A stretch of DNA of 64,000 nt from Prorocentrum cordatum. Lineage: Eukaryota > Sar > Dinophyceae > Prorocentrales > Prorocentraceae. Below the pieces are notes generated by a model. It was not told where the DNA came from, ran no database searches, and worked only from the letters and a program-made list of their open reading frames with translations. The position numbers were made by a program, and so were the translations under genes. The DNA is taken from contig CAUYUJ010011170.1 in the NCBI GenBank assembly GCA_963575745.1, positions 95,001 through 159,000 of the forward strand. Reading direction: 5' to 3'. Positions 25,302 to 38,755 of the stretch are shown here, one piece after another. Position 1 is the stretch's first letter. Each line of letters begins with the position of its first letter.

Positions 25302-27878
25302 ATGTCTCATCCCGTATTCTCTACTACTGAGCAGAGTCAACCCGAGACCTTGATTCCTTTGTAATCTTATCCCGATTCTCAGAGGAAAGATTGGTTATCA
25401 GCCGAAATCCGCGACCAAGTCGCATCAGGGATGCGCTATGATGAGACAGCCGAATTGCCCGCCAGAGACGGGTTCGTATCACAAATTGTACAACATGACG
25501 GGCAAAAATCACAGGACGGCGGCCCGGGGAGGGGCCGCCCTCACTCTTCTTCTATCGCCACTCGGGTCGCTCGTGGAAGGAGCAGGGGAGAAGTTATAGA
25601 TGTGTCCAGAGACGATTCCCCTTCTCGAATCCCGATCGGTGAAAGCGAACAGACCCCTGGCCCGACGAGGCGGGACGGCACAACAGCCAAGATAATGCGA
25701 GGAACACTATCGTGGTTAATTGCCGTATCTTCGGAAACAATAAACTCCAGCCCGATTGCTATGCGGACTATTGTGCCGGCCGCTGGCCAAGCCAGCGGGT
25801 CGGAAGCTGAGGGGTCCAGAGGCGTGTGCCCCACCGTCCCAGACGGATGGGGAAACGCACAAGGGACTCACCCCATCCCGATAGCCCTGAACGGACAGAC
25901 CGGCCAAGACGTGATGAACAGTTTGACGATGGAAACGATATTATTTCATGGAGGAAGGTATTGAGCATGCCAACTATCAAGTGTCACTTGGCCGAGTTTT
26001 GTCTTCGATATTGGACGCAGACCACCCCGTCCAAGACGAGAGGTGGTCCCCTGGGCAGGATACAATTGATTACGATCAAGTGGAAGCCCTCGGGGAAGCA
26101 TTTGCAATACCAGACTCGGACATTGAGATAAGTGACCTGACGCCCCAGGCGGTCGAGGTGGAAATGGAATGTCAGATTCAAGCGAAGCATGACCGGGGGA
26201 TCAAAGGACGAACTCCCGCTCCTCAACTTAAGAAGCAAAGGAATGAGGATTATGACTTGAATAATTCTCCGCTGCAGGAAGGGTTTCATCGAACTGCCGT
26301 CGCCGCAGGCGATTGGCAACCGTCAATGCCCGTTGTAGTTGAGGATGATGCAATGATCACCCCCCCCGGCTTCGCTGGATGAGTTGGTTAGACAAGACGA
26401 AAGGAATGAGGAGCTTCGAGAGGCGGCTAGACCGCCAGAGAGTACGCACATACGTCCCAGATCGAATGCTTCGAGCCGGGGAAGGCCCAAGATACCCAGA
26501 TCTGGAGCTCGATCCACTTCGAGGGGCAACAGCACGATATCCACGCGCGTGACATGCTGGAACTGGAGCCCCAACTGCCCGCCCCAGGCGGAGAACAGGT
26601 GCCCGGGGAAAACCCACAAGCCGAAGGGAGCTTGTAGGCGCCCAATATGTAGAAGTTGCTCAGACGTGCGCCCGAATTGTAGCAATCAGTGGTTGTGTGT
26701 AGACTGCGTGCCGATGGAAGAGCACAATTGCTCGCGCCTTCTCATCCAGGCGATGCAGAATCAGGCTAGATTTGTCGAGGCCAAAACCCAGCAATAATTT
26801 CTGGCCCGCGAAGCCCAGAGGGCCGAGAAAGCCCGACTGGGCCGAGAAGAAATGAATGCAGTCGTTGAGGACGTTCGGAAGACGTTCGAGGCTGAGAGAC
26901 TCGCAATGGCCCAGGCGGTCAGAGAGCGGGAACAAGAACTGGTGGAACAGATGCCCCACCAAACCGCGGCTGCCAAGCAGCGCGCGGAAGAACGAGCCGA
27001 CAACATTTATGTTGAGATGATAGTTTCCGAACGACAAGCCGTTATGACGGCAAACAGTCAGTATGTTGATGCCAAGATCGCATCCGCCGCTGTTGCGGTG
27101 GCAAGATTAGAGGGAGAGAGGGTCGCCACAGCCAGGGCAGTACAATAAATTCTGGAGCTTCAAGAACAATGACGAACAGCCGGGCTGGAAGTGGCCAACA
27201 CCCAGATTGTAGCTGCAACGATAGTTGATCAGAATAATCCATACCGAGAAGAGCTTAAATTACATGAGAACCCCAGAGCATTTCTTCAGCGTGTGCAATT
27301 GAGCGACAGCGGCCAAGCCGGCAGGGGCGAGTAGACGGCCATCGCAGGCGGCCCAGCCGCCCGGCGCAACATCGGCGCAGGCCCAGTCTGGCTCGACGAC
27401 CGTGGTGAGCGTGATGCCGCCAATGTTGAAGGCGAGGGCTGCGCCGCAGCCACAGCCCGCAAAATGGGGCGAGGAAGAGAGTTGCTCGATTTGCTTGAAC
27501 CCGAAAATAGGAGATTGCGTCACTTGTGGACTGCCAGGTTGCAAAGATCACTTCGACGCGAGCACTAAACGGTGTTCTACATGCACTCAAAAGAAGAGTT
27601 TGCCGGCAGAACAGGAGAGGTGGAATGGGCAATGGCAAAAACACAGTGCTGATCATGACTTCCGGGCCCAACAGCAGAAGTTTCTTGGCGAATGCAGCGC
27701 CCACAAACTTAATGTTCAGCGAATGAAGGAGCAAGCTGAGGAGCAGATTAGACTGAGCTCAGAAAAGGTCAGTTGCCAACATCCGGGAGAAGGATGATGC
27801 CCTGGCACGCGCAGTTGCATCAGAGAAAGAAGTGATGAAGCTCAAAGCTACCATCGCAAAGCGCTTTCCGCATAGTGA
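25302..27878 (+). pseudogene. Broken ORF1 region of the LINE-like element
   Basis: A series of short frames that read as pieces of one protein. In the frame 26384-27334 the reading is broken by TAA (26795-26797), TAA (27146-27148), TGA (about 27170) and TAG (about 27332). Readable pieces include a Cys/His cluster near 26560-26720 (CRRPICRSCSDVRPNC, then CVDCVP), a charged helical stretch likely to be coiled coil (26800-27145), and a second Cys cluster near 27475-27580 (CSICLNPKIGDCVTCGLPGC). More frameshifts occur near 25945, 27775 and 27880. The zinc-plus-coiled-coil pattern suggests an RNA-binding ORF1 or Gag. Whether it belonged originally to the LINE or to a different element is unclear. 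Confidence 0.55.
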
Positions 27879-27881
27879 GAA

Positions 27882-29609
27882 GTGGCAGGGAAAAATGCCC
27901 AACCATTTGATTTGCCTTTGGTTTCTCAGGAAGCGCCCATGAGGCCTGTCACGCGACCCAACTTTACTGTTCCTGGCCCTGCAATCGAAGGTCCGGCCAA
28001 GCCGACTACCCCCGAGAATGGTTTGCCAATCAATATGAATTTCAATGGCACCAATGACGACATGGCTTTTGTCGATTATCATCCATTCTCCAAGGGCGGA
28101 CCTGCGAGACCGCCGGCGGCCAAGCCGTCTGGCGGAAACGGCGACCATGCGCAAGCGGCAACGCCGTCGGGTGGGGCAGGACAAGATAAAGATGGGGATG
28201 ACAGTAGCGTCGCACCCAGTACTGAGATTCTGTCGGCACTTAACGATGCTATCCGTGACCGGCCAGAGAAGCCGCCCCCAGGGAGTCCGGGGGGACCTGG
28301 ATCCCCAGGCGGTGGAGACGGTCGTGGCGGACCTCGCGGCCCAGGAGGGCCACGTGGCCCGGGAGGCCTTGATGAGGGTACCCCGCTGGACCAGTGGAGA
28401 CAGGTTGGAAACAATCAGAAAGTCGATCTGATGGACATTCCCGATGTTACAAACATACGGGAGTGGCAAATGCTTGCAGTCAGCGCGATTGCTGGACCAC
28501 CTCCTGAGATCCAAGCGGCACAGCGTTGGATCACGGAAGCTATGGGCCCTGCAGTGGATGACGATCAGCTCAAAAACCCAGGTCGCTTCCAACGTCTTGA
28601 CATCATGATCGCCACAACTTTGATTGAGAAGTTCACCAAAATGTTTAGGAATCATTGTTTTTCCAAACATCACATACACTTCCTTCAAAAGATCAGTCCA
28701 ATGGAGTACGGCGCCCAGAATGAGGAGAGGCTCTTAACGGGACGCGAGATGGCACGAGCCATTTGCTACTGGTGTTCTGTTAGATCGGAGTTAGGTGAAC
28801 ATCGCATTTCGCGTGACATCTTCAAGGTAGTCATTGACCCCAATAAGCCAGATGCTGACTCATATCATTTCTATAATGAATGGGCAGACGTATACCAACA
28901 GTTCCACGGCGTCCGACCTCCGTCAGATGAGATGAGAGCTTCGATCCACGCACACTTCACCGAACAATGCAGGAAGCCTAAGAAGTTAGACTTCGTGTGC
29001 CAACTTTACGACATGCCCAGAGACAAGCCAACTCCAGTGGATCGTGCGCGGGAGTTGCAACTTCGGCTTTGCACAGATAGTTGGAGGGGTTGGAAGTGCT
29101 CACTCTGCACCTACACCATCCAGGATCATGTTACAGACCGTGTGACCGCTCGTCGCCAACATCTGCTCAGCCATGGGACTGCAGGCAGAGAAATCCTTTC
29201 CGCCCGCAAGGGCCAGGTCAAGCAAATCGCCAAGGACCCGGTCGTCACCGCGAGACGCTTTGCTACGCGTCGTGCTGACCGTCACGCCATGGCCACGTTC
29301 ATCATTTCTCAGCTTCCTCCTTGGGCCTGCCGCCTGCAGTTCAAGGAGGGCGATGCTTACGGCTTCGAGTGCTCGACGTGCGGCTGGTGCACGCCGTCTC
29401 TGCAGTTCGCGCACTCCGACCTCCTCTGCAGCGGTGCCCCGGAGGACGCCCAGCAGGCCGCCTCCGAGATGTCAAGGGCACAGCGGGTGGCCACCATCTC
29501 CGACATCGCCACTGTCGCCAAGCAGCAGCGCCAGGAGCAGGCGTCGCAGCGCAAGCGCGAACGCCGCCGCCTCCTGGCCAAGATGCACCGTCAGACTCTT
29601 ATCTGCTAA
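27882..29609 (+). CDS. ORF1-like protein with Gly/Pro-rich linker and zinc fingers
   Basis: 575 codons; the first ATG in frame is at 27939. Residues about 125-168 are a collagen-like Gly/Pro-rich linker (GPRGPGGPRGPGG). The middle (about 170-390) is helical with no motif I recognise (YHFYNEWADVYQQF). The C-terminal third has a C2H2-type finger (C-S-L-C … H-L-L-S-H) followed by a second Cys pair (C-S-T-C) with downstream His/Cys, and a basic Gln/Arg-rich tail. Such fingers are common in LINE ORF1 or the N-terminus of ORF2. The next frame, with the endonuclease, overlaps its 3' end in the +1 register. The Gag-like middle and LINE-like tail may be two modules joined near 29060. Confidence 0.5.
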   Translation: MAGKNAQPFDLPLVSQEAPMRPVTRPNFTVPGPAIEGPAKPTTPENGLPINMNFNGTNDDMAFVDYHPFSKGGPARPPAAKPSGGNGDHAQAATPSGGAGQDKDGDDSSVAPSTEILSALNDAIRDRPEKPPPGSPGGPGSPGGGDGRGGPRGPGGPRGPGGLDEGTPLDQWRQVGNNQKVDLMDIPDVTNIREWQMLAVSAIAGPPPEIQAAQRWITEAMGPAVDDDQLKNPGRFQRLDIMIATTLIEKFTKMFRNHCFSKHHIHFLQKISPMEYGAQNEERLLTGREMARAICYWCSVRSELGEHRISRDIFKVVIDPNKPDADSYHFYNEWADVYQQFHGVRPPSDEMRASIHAHFTEQCRKPKKLDFVCQLYDMPRDKPTPVDRARELQLRLCTDSWRGWKCSLCTYTIQDHVTDRVTARRQHLLSHGTAGREILSARKGQVKQIAKDPVVTARRFATRRADRHAMATFIISQLPPWACRLQFKEGDAYGFECSTCGWCTPSLQFAHSDLLCSGAPEDAQQAASEMSRAQRVATISDIATVAKQQRQEQASQRKRERRRLLAKMHRQTLIC

Positions 29610-31356
29610 GGTCCCCCGGGACCTCAGGCTCCTGACCTACAACATCGGGAGCTACACCAAACGTCGAGTGGGATTTCTTTCGCTACTCGCTGCGCATGCT
29701 CCTCACCTCTGCTTTCTCCAAGAATGTGCCCTTCCTCACGGTCAGCGGCGCATTCTACGCGCTGATCTACATACTGTTGGCTATCATTTGTTTGTTGGCC
29801 GGGATGGCTTGTGCACCATCGTGCGGGACTGGCTCAACGTCGCCCCCATCGCCGCCTCCCCTGCGGACGCCGACTTCCGAGTGCAACGGCTCGCCATGCA
29901 GGTGGGGCAAGCCCGCCTTTTGATACGGCATCGGCACGCCCATTCGGGCTCAGCCTCCGAGAGGGCGCGTTTCGACTCGCAAGTTTTTCGTGAACCCGCA
30001 CGCCTTACTATTGATGTGGGGGATTTCAACGAGCTCCCAACCTTCGATCTGGAAGACCACCTGGTGCCAGTTTTTCCGGGAGAGCATACTTATTGTCTTA
30101 ATGCAGCGGATCCCGGCCGCAATGCTTCAACGATCGACGGTGTTGTTTTTTCTTCGACCTTGATGGCGGCGGCGTCTGCTATTGCACTGCTGCGCGTGGA
30201 GTCCTCACAACGCCGACCTGTCCTCATTCAGGCTGCCATGACCCCCGAGTTTCACGAAGCTCTACGTTGGTCCGTGGACGAGCCGATCTATTGTGGAGCG
30301 TGGACTTCCGAGGCCAAGCGCCAGTTCGACGTGGACATCGTTACCAACATCGACAAGGCATGGGCCACCTGGGCCACTGCCGCCGGCGCGCCCGACTCCC
30401 GGATACTGCGCCAGAGGGCCGGCGGCGGCTGGGCTGCCGGGCCGCGCGCCCAGGAGATCCACAATTTGTGGAAGAAGGCTCGTCGTGAACTCCATCGCAG
30501 CGATCACGACGCTGCCGAGCATACCATCGGCATGATCACCAGCATCTTCGACGACGCCACGAGCCAGCGCCTCCAATTATGGAGGCAGCGGGTCGCCACA
30601 CGAGGCGGCGCGGCCAGGTGGGTCAAACAACGACTTAACGATCTGCGGGAAGCTGTTCTGCCTGCTTTTGGTTCAGAGACTATGTCGCCACGGGAATTGG
30701 CACGTAGACTCAGCACTTCTTTGGCCAAGCGTTGGAATACTGGCGTATTTCAGTTATCTCATCTGCCTGGAATGTGTGTCGATTTTGTACGTTCTCCCCT
30801 GGATCACGCCCTTCTTCGACAACGTGTCCCACCACCAGCCCCTCTTCAACGACATCCCTTTGATTTGTCTATCTTGCCAGATGTGCCTGTTTTTCGCGCC
30901 CCGGAGCCGTGGCAGGCGGAGCGCGTCATCGCATTCCTCCCCGACGGCGCGAGCGGGATCGACGGGCATGCCGCTAAGTGGATTGAACATCTTCATCAAG
31001 ACTCTCTGGAGCGGCTGGCGCAGCTGCTCACCGCTGCTGACCAGGGCCGTTTGCCGCACTTCTGGAGCATGGCTCGCGTGACCCTTATCCCCAAAGGCCC
31101 GGAGGCGCCGCCTGACGAGCGCAGACCACTCACTGCACTACCCGCGACGTATCGGCTCTGGGCCCGGCGACACGCAGCAGCCTTAAATACCTGGCTGGCG
31201 ACTTGGAAGCCGGACGGCCTAGTGGGAGCGGTACCGCACCATTCCTGCCCTGATGTTCTATGGGAGTTGCAAGCTCATCTCGCTCAAGCTCGTCTTGGTC
31301 GAATACCTCCTGCGTTTGTTCTATCTATGGATTTAGAAATGCTACGACCGACTTGA
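29590..31356 (+). pseudogene. LINE ORF2, 5' part: endonuclease and start of RT
   Basis: The apurinic-type endonuclease/exonuclease/phosphatase domain is readable: TYNIGS (29637), FLQECAL, DVGDFNELP (about 30016) and TIDGVVFSS (about 30130). These correspond to the metal-binding Asn, Glu, the Asp-Phe-Asn motif and the Ser/Thr-Ile-Asp end. In LINEs this domain nicks the target site. The N-terminal half of the RT follows, with VTLIPKG, RPLTALPATYRLWAR and the first catalytic aspartate in LSMDLE (31324). The frame is open from 29173 but the homologous part starts near 29600. A frameshift just after LSMDLE (31337-31345) ends the frame: the expected K-C-Y-D-R-L continuation is in the next register. 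Confidence 0.8.
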
Positions 31357-33727
31357 TATTCTTAATCTTCTGCGGCTCACAGATCATCTTGGGCTACCGA
31401 TATGCGGCCACGTGCTTCGCAACTACCAGACGCTCGAGCGCATCCTCTTCGTGGACAACCAGCCCACGGACGTCCTTCTCAAGGGCTCCGGGTTGGTGGG
31501 CGCCCCCCAGGGTTGCCCGATGGCCTGCTTCTTATGCAACCTGACGTCCATCATGTGGCATTTGACGGTGTCCCAAGCGGTACCGACAGCCAAGCACTTC
31601 TCCTACCTGGACGACTGGTTTGTCCTTGTTGCGTCCTGGAACGAATTGGCTCGAGTACTTGAGGCTACTCAACGCGTTGATTTGGCCATTGGTCCTGATC
31701 TTAATCTACCGAAGTGCGCTCGAGGCGTCGTCGCCCCTGTGGGCCGCAGCGCCCCAAAGTGTGCAGAGCAGAGTCTTCGAGACATACCTCTATGCAAACA
31801 TTTTCGGTATTTGGGTATCGATTTAGTTTTGGGCGAACCGTCTGCTGCTCCAGTGGCCGGCCGCCGTGTTCACCAGTTTCGCAAACGGCTACATGTCGCT
31901 CGTGTACTACCTTACGTTCAACGAGGCGCGGCGGTCGCAGATGCCCTGTCAGCGGTGTGGTGCGACGGGGGCTATGCCTATACTGTGCGTGATCTTCGTC
32001 AAGCGTGTTCTTGGGCAGCTCTTGCCCTTATGGGCAACATTCCCGAGGGACGTACTATTCGCCGGTCGAGAGAGCTTACTCATCTTCTTGGGCCTGGTTG
32101 TCACAGGACTCACTTGGGGTGTGTGGCTATCTACAGCGTTGTTCGGCTGTTCTATCGTGTGATCTTGGCTGGGATTCTTCAACCAGCCGACTGGCAGTTT
32201 TTATGGGCTCACCGCGGTCGGATACGTTTTGGGCCCCTTACGCTTCTTTCGCAGGCGTGCTCGACCCTCCAGATTGATTGGCACACAGCTACCACTTTCA
32301 AGGCTGGGATTCGCAGGTTCGCCTTCACCATCCGTCCAGACCTTCTTGCAGATGCCGGCCGGGGTGCTTTTCCAGGCCTTTGCAAACGGGTTCAAGTGCA
32401 ATCACAGCTTCATAAACTACGAGATTTTCTTCGGTTTGCCCTCGCTGGAAGCGAAGCGAGGCGGAGGCCCAAAGACTTTGGCGGCCTGTCAAACGGCCTC
32501 ACCGAGAACCGAGACGCACGGGAGCATCTTTATGCTGCTCAACTACATTTCGGAGGTCCTGCCCTCACCTCCGCTGGCTTGTGGACCCGGCTACACGTTT
32601 CACGCGTCGCCTACCACGATGGCGACGAGTTCTGTGTACGTTGCGGCACAGCAGTGGAGACAACTGAACACCGTTTGTGGCACTGTCCGTGTAATCAAGA
32701 GGCCCGCGCCTGGCTTGACCAACAGGCTCTTGGCAACCAGTTTCCGGATGGTCTCCCTCCTTGTCTCGCACGTTGTGGTCTTATCCCTTCCCGATTACCT
32801 GCTGGTCTTTCTCTTCGCCATGCTGTATGTGTTTCACAATATTTGTTATGGGTCAACGCTATCGCTACTCAGGCGTGCGCGGACGCGCGCCACCATCGAA
32901 ATCGCTTGGATTTGGACCGGCCAGTTTCGCAACCTGTCGACTTCATCTACGCGAGCGCCTGACCTCCGCTACGGCGCATCAAGCGTGTCATCGCACCAGT
33001 TGCGCACGATATCGACGACGGCCTTCCGCGAGGGGCCAGCCTGCCACCGCAACTCCCCAGTACGGTTTTCCAGCACCCGGTTAACGTGGTGGTCTCGTGT
33101 GACGGCAGTGCAACTCTCAACGGGGACGAGCCTAAGTCTGGGTGGGGCTTCACGGTGGCTCTCCCCTTTTACGACCAGCTTCTGGATTTCTGTGGTCCTA
33201 CAATCCTTGCCCGTGATGATGAGGCTTTCGTTGGTGCTACACGGCATTCCAACAATGTGGGGGAGATCGCGTCTTTGTACTTTGCCCTCGACTTCATCAG
33301 CGACTTGTTGTCTCCTGACACAGACCATTGTTTACAACTGATCCTACAACATCACAGGGCGGCGCTCGGAAATTCCAGTGGCCCCCGTAACGGTCTGGAC
33401 GGGCGTGCCGGCCCATCCGCTATCGATCTTCGTCATCGTCTTCAATCCGTACATCTTTCATCATTTGTTGTTGAGTTTGATTCTCAATATGCTGCAGACG
33501 TTGTTCGCAGACACGCCCGTGCTCGTCGCAACTTGACTCTTGTCTTGAGGACGCGGCAGATCCTTGACAGCATCGATCATCATATTACGTGGACCAAGGT
33601 TGTTTCTCACAACGGTGCCGTACTAAATGACCGTGCTGATCACCTGGCTGATTGCGGTGCTAATGGTATGTCGTCCCCCTTGTCATCGTTTTCCACGATT
33701 TCAAGATGGGCTCGAGCTTCGCGGTAA
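31340..33727 (+). pseudogene. LINE ORF2, 3' part: RT palm, zinc knuckle, RNase H
   Basis: Continues the RT after the frameshift: GAPQGCPMACFL (about 31500), then YLDDW (about 31602-31616), the second catalytic aspartate pair. A Cys-His knuckle follows (C-V-R-C … H-R-L-W-H-C, 32634-32690). TGA at 32960-32962 interrupts the frame, which then continues in register into a full RNase H: SCDGSA (33095), GEIASLY, EFDSQYA and the ADHLAD end (DEDD-type acids present). RNase H is found in the I/R1-type group of LINEs. One frameshift plus one stop make this copy nonfunctional, though still well conserved. Confidence 0.82.
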
Positions 33728-33806
33728 TCTTTGGCATTGTGTTCAAGTAGCCCGTGGACTTTTTCATTATCACGCAGTTGTGAATACAATCGTTGTTAAT
33801 ATCGCG

Positions 33807-34798
33807 TTCGGTGGACCTCCTTATGGGGCCACGAAGCGCGTGAAGAGCGTGCCGCCATGCGGGCGCTGCTACCGGGGTCACTTGTAGCAGCCTTTTATGG
33901 GGCCACGAAACATGCGAGGGGTCGTTCCAGAATGGAGCGGCTCCGTCATGCGGTTTGCGCCAGTGGCGTTTTGGGTGGAGTTCCCTACTGGTCCACGAAG
34001 GGTGTGAGGGGTGCACCAAAATGGGGCGGCGCCGCCATGCGGACTGCGCAACTGGGCCCTTGGGTGGAGTTCCGTATGTGGCCACGGAGTGTGCGAGGGG
34101 TGTTGCAAAATTCGGTGGAAATCCGCATGGGGCCACGAAGCGTGTGAGGAGTGTGCCAACATGGGGCGGCGCCGCCATGCGGACTGCGCCAGTGAGACAT
34201 TAGGTTGAGCTCCCTATGGGGCCACGAGCCGCATGATGGGTGTGCCAAAATGAGGCGGCGCCGCCATGCGGATTCCGCCAGCGGGACCTTCGGTGGAGCT
34301 CCCGACGGGGTCACGAAACGTGCGAGGGGGCGTGCCAAAATGGGGCGGCGCCGCCATGCGGACTGCGCCATTGGGACCTGAAGTGGGGCTCCTTATGTGG
34401 CCAGGAAGCGTGTACGGGGTGTGCCAAAGCGGGGCGGCGCCGCCATGCGGACTGCGCCATGGGGACTTCGACGGGTTGTTCGAAAATTGGGCGGCGCTGC
34501 CATGCGCAATGCGCCACTGGGACTGTCGGTTGGGTGTGCCAGAATGGGGCGGCGCCGGACTGCGCCACTGGGGCGTTAGGTGGAGCTCCCTACGGTGCCA
34601 CGAAACGTGTGAGGGGTGTGCAAAAATGGGGCGGCGCCGCCATGCGGACAGCGCCACTGAAACATTAGGTGGAGCTCCCTATGGGGCCACGAAGCGCGTG
34701 AGGGGTGTGCCAAAATGGGGCGGCGCCGCCATGCGGACTGCGCCACTGGGGCCTTGGGTGGAGCTCTCTATGGGGCCACGAAGCGTATGAGAGGTGCG
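33807..34798 (+). repeat. 89-bp tandem array 1
   Basis: About eleven copies of an 89-bp unit. Each unit contains GGAGCTCCCTATGGGGCCAC, then GAAGCGTGTGAGGGGTGTGCC, in parts, then the palindrome GGCGGCGCCGCC, then CACTGGGACCTTCGGT. Short ORFs recur in every frame because the unit is not a multiple of three; none is a gene. Related arrays lie at 44937-46078 and, inverted, at 61209-62783. Confidence 0.9.
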
Positions 34799-35015
34799 AC
34801 GAAGACGATGGCGATGATTGTGATGACGACGGTGATAGTGATGATGACGGCCATGCTGATGATGAGAATGCTACTGAGGGTGATGCTGACGATGATGATG
34901 ATCATGATGTCATCCATGCTGTTGATGATGATTGTGACGGCGACCACGATTACGATGACGAGCGCGGTCATGAGGATGATGCTGTTGTTGATGATGAGCA
35001 GAGAAGGGGGGCAGC
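34795..35015. repeat. (GAT)n-rich tract between array 1 and its tail
   Basis: Degenerate GATGATGAC repeats encoding Asp-rich or Met-rich ORFs on the + strand. It takes the place of the GA-rich tract found at the same position beside the other two arrays. Confidence 0.8.
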
Positions 35016-35048
35016 GGGAGGCTTAGGAGGAGTGATACTGCGGGGCGA

Positions 35049-35100
35049 TGTCTCTTCAAAACGAGGACCCAATACCACAGGATCGTTGGGACAACCGGCG
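35049..35100 (+). repeat. Conserved tail of array 1
   Basis: TCTCTTCAAAACGAGGACCC followed by AATACCACAGG and GTTGGGA. The same tail follows array 2 (46109-46152), and a diverged version follows array 3 on the minus strand (61071-61115). Confidence 0.75.
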
Positions 35101-35216
35101 GTATTCACAACTGCGTATGTCTGGGCCTCTTGCCCGGGTAATTTTTATTTCAACCAGTGTATATTGCTACTGGATATTTCGACTCGTGTTTTCTGTCTGG
35201 AATGTTATAAATATGA

Positions 35217-37590
<2,374 letters not shown>

Positions 37591-37689
37591 TCACTTGTAC
37601 GGCTGCCAGAACGTTGGTTTGTTTGTATTCCCCGAGTTTGAACACATATAAGGTTCCACTGTCGCAGTTTCACTAGCACGGCTATTCGT

Positions 37690-37905
37690 GGACGGGGCAT
37701 ATTTATTTTCGCCACTATGCGATGCTGGGGTAACGTTCCGTGTGGGGCTGGGGCGATGCGTTGGGGTGGACCACCTTCTGAGACGGCCGACGATCTTACA
37801 TGTTTCATGGGGTTCTGCGATCGGAGTCGTATTGGTCGGAAAGGTGAGGAGAATCGGCATGAACATATTACCCAGTTCCATTATTTGCTCTATCGCTAGT
37901 TTTAT
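37690..37905. repeat. TAC-tract-flanking module, copy 2
   Basis: Diverged partner of 1795-2035: the same TTGGGGTGGACCACC core and the same position just 3' of a TAC tract. Confidence 0.6.
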
Positions 37906-38088
37906 AAGTACGGCGAATTATCACTGTTACGGTTACTGCCACTACTTTCACGACCACAGCACGCGCGCGCTGAGCGGCGAGGCCAGCTCACTGGGAGCTC
38001 AGTTCAGCTCATGCTGCCGTTCCTTAGTGCGCGTCCTGCCGCATCGCAGTGCAAGTTTTACATATACATATATGCGCACACACATATA

Positions 38089-38177
38089 TGGTCGCTTTTG
38101 ACAAGCTGAAGTGACGTGTCTGTGCCCCGAGATCTCGCCGCATCGACGCCTGCCGTCGACGTGTCTGCTCAAGTCTT
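38089..38177 (+). repeat. Split direct repeat A1
   Basis: Matches A2 (44429-44517) at offset 6,340, for example GACAAGCTGAAGTGACG and CGCATCGACGCCTGCCGTCG, with about five substitutions. Confidence 0.85.
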
Positions 38178-38203
38178 AGAGGGGCTCAGCTTGCCCCCAG
38201 CCC

Positions 38204-38755
38204 ATGGTCGTGCGCGGCCTCGGCTTTTCAGTCTTCTGCCATTTGAGTGCCATAGGCGTGGCGCGCTGGTGGTGGCAGGCCGCGCCGAGGCTGCCGCCCT
38301 CCGCTCCCGCGGCGGCTGCAGGCGTTGCCCAGCCCGAGTTCTCGGCGCTGGGGCGGGAGGGGCCGCCCGAGGTGCTGGTCCCGCTGTCGGACTGCATCGC
38401 GGCAGCTGTGGGTGCCAGCCCGCCTTCCGGGCGCCCTTCGCCGCGTGCCCCTTGCCCAGCTTGCCCAGAGGCAGGCGAGTCGTCGACGCCTTCTTGGACG
38501 CTGCAGATCGGGACCGGGCCCCTGGGGCTGCTGTTCGTGGAGAGTGCCAAGCTCGTGCTCGCATTGGCCCGTCGGCTCGGGAGCGCGTTGCGCCAGGTTG
38601 CCGGAGGCGCAGGCCCGCGCCCACGCGTCGCCCTCGGCGACCGCGCGCGCGCCTCGCCGGAGCCCGAGCGTAGGCCAGCCGAGGCTGTTGACTTCCACGC
38701 CCTCGCGCTCGAGCAGGCGCGGGCCAGCCAGCTCAGGCGTTCGCTGGCGCAGTGA
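38204..38755 (+). CDS. ORF1 of the tyrosine-recombinase element (function unknown)
   Basis: 183 codons from ATG 38204. The product is Ala/Pro/Arg-rich with a Cys-Pro-rich short segment (APCPACPEA) and no domain I recognise. Its TGA stop overlaps the downstream ATG (38753-38757, TGATG), an arrangement often used for reinitiation in retroelements. The similar GC-rich overlapping frames on both strands are shadows. Position suggests an accessory or Gag-type protein. Confidence 0.4.
   Translation: MVVRGLGFSVFCHLSAIGVARWWWQAAPRLPPSAPAAAAGVAQPEFSALGREGPPEVLVPLSDCIAAAVGASPPSGRPSPRAPCPACPEAGESSTPSWTLQIGTGPLGLLFVESAKLVLALARRLGSALRQVAGGAGPRPRVALGDRARASPEPERRPAEAVDFHALALEQARASQLRRSLAQ

Larger units (their letters stand above)
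25300..33806 (+). mobile_element. Decayed LINE-like non-LTR retrotransposon
   Basis: The order is ORF1-like zinc/coiled-coil region, apurinic-type endonuclease, reverse transcriptase, C-terminal zinc knuckle, RNase H. This is the layout of RNase-H-bearing LINEs. Several in-frame stops and frameshifts show that it is an old copy. The 5' edge is uncertain (the first related frame starts near 25302). The 3' edge is where the 89-bp array begins. No poly-A tail or target duplication was recognised. Confidence 0.8.

Noticed and set aside
25518-25539. Hairpin GGCGGCCC…GGGCCGCC in the LINE 5' region
   Set aside because: A single GC-rich inverted repeat with no second copy seen; not distinguishable from chance in this composition.
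28270-28380. Collagen gene
   Set aside because: The Gly-Pro-rich stretch is short, irregular and embedded in a retroelement frame.
33807-34798. CRISPR-like regular repeats
   Set aside because: The units are directly adjacent 89-bp tandem copies without unique spacers, and the genome context is eukaryotic.
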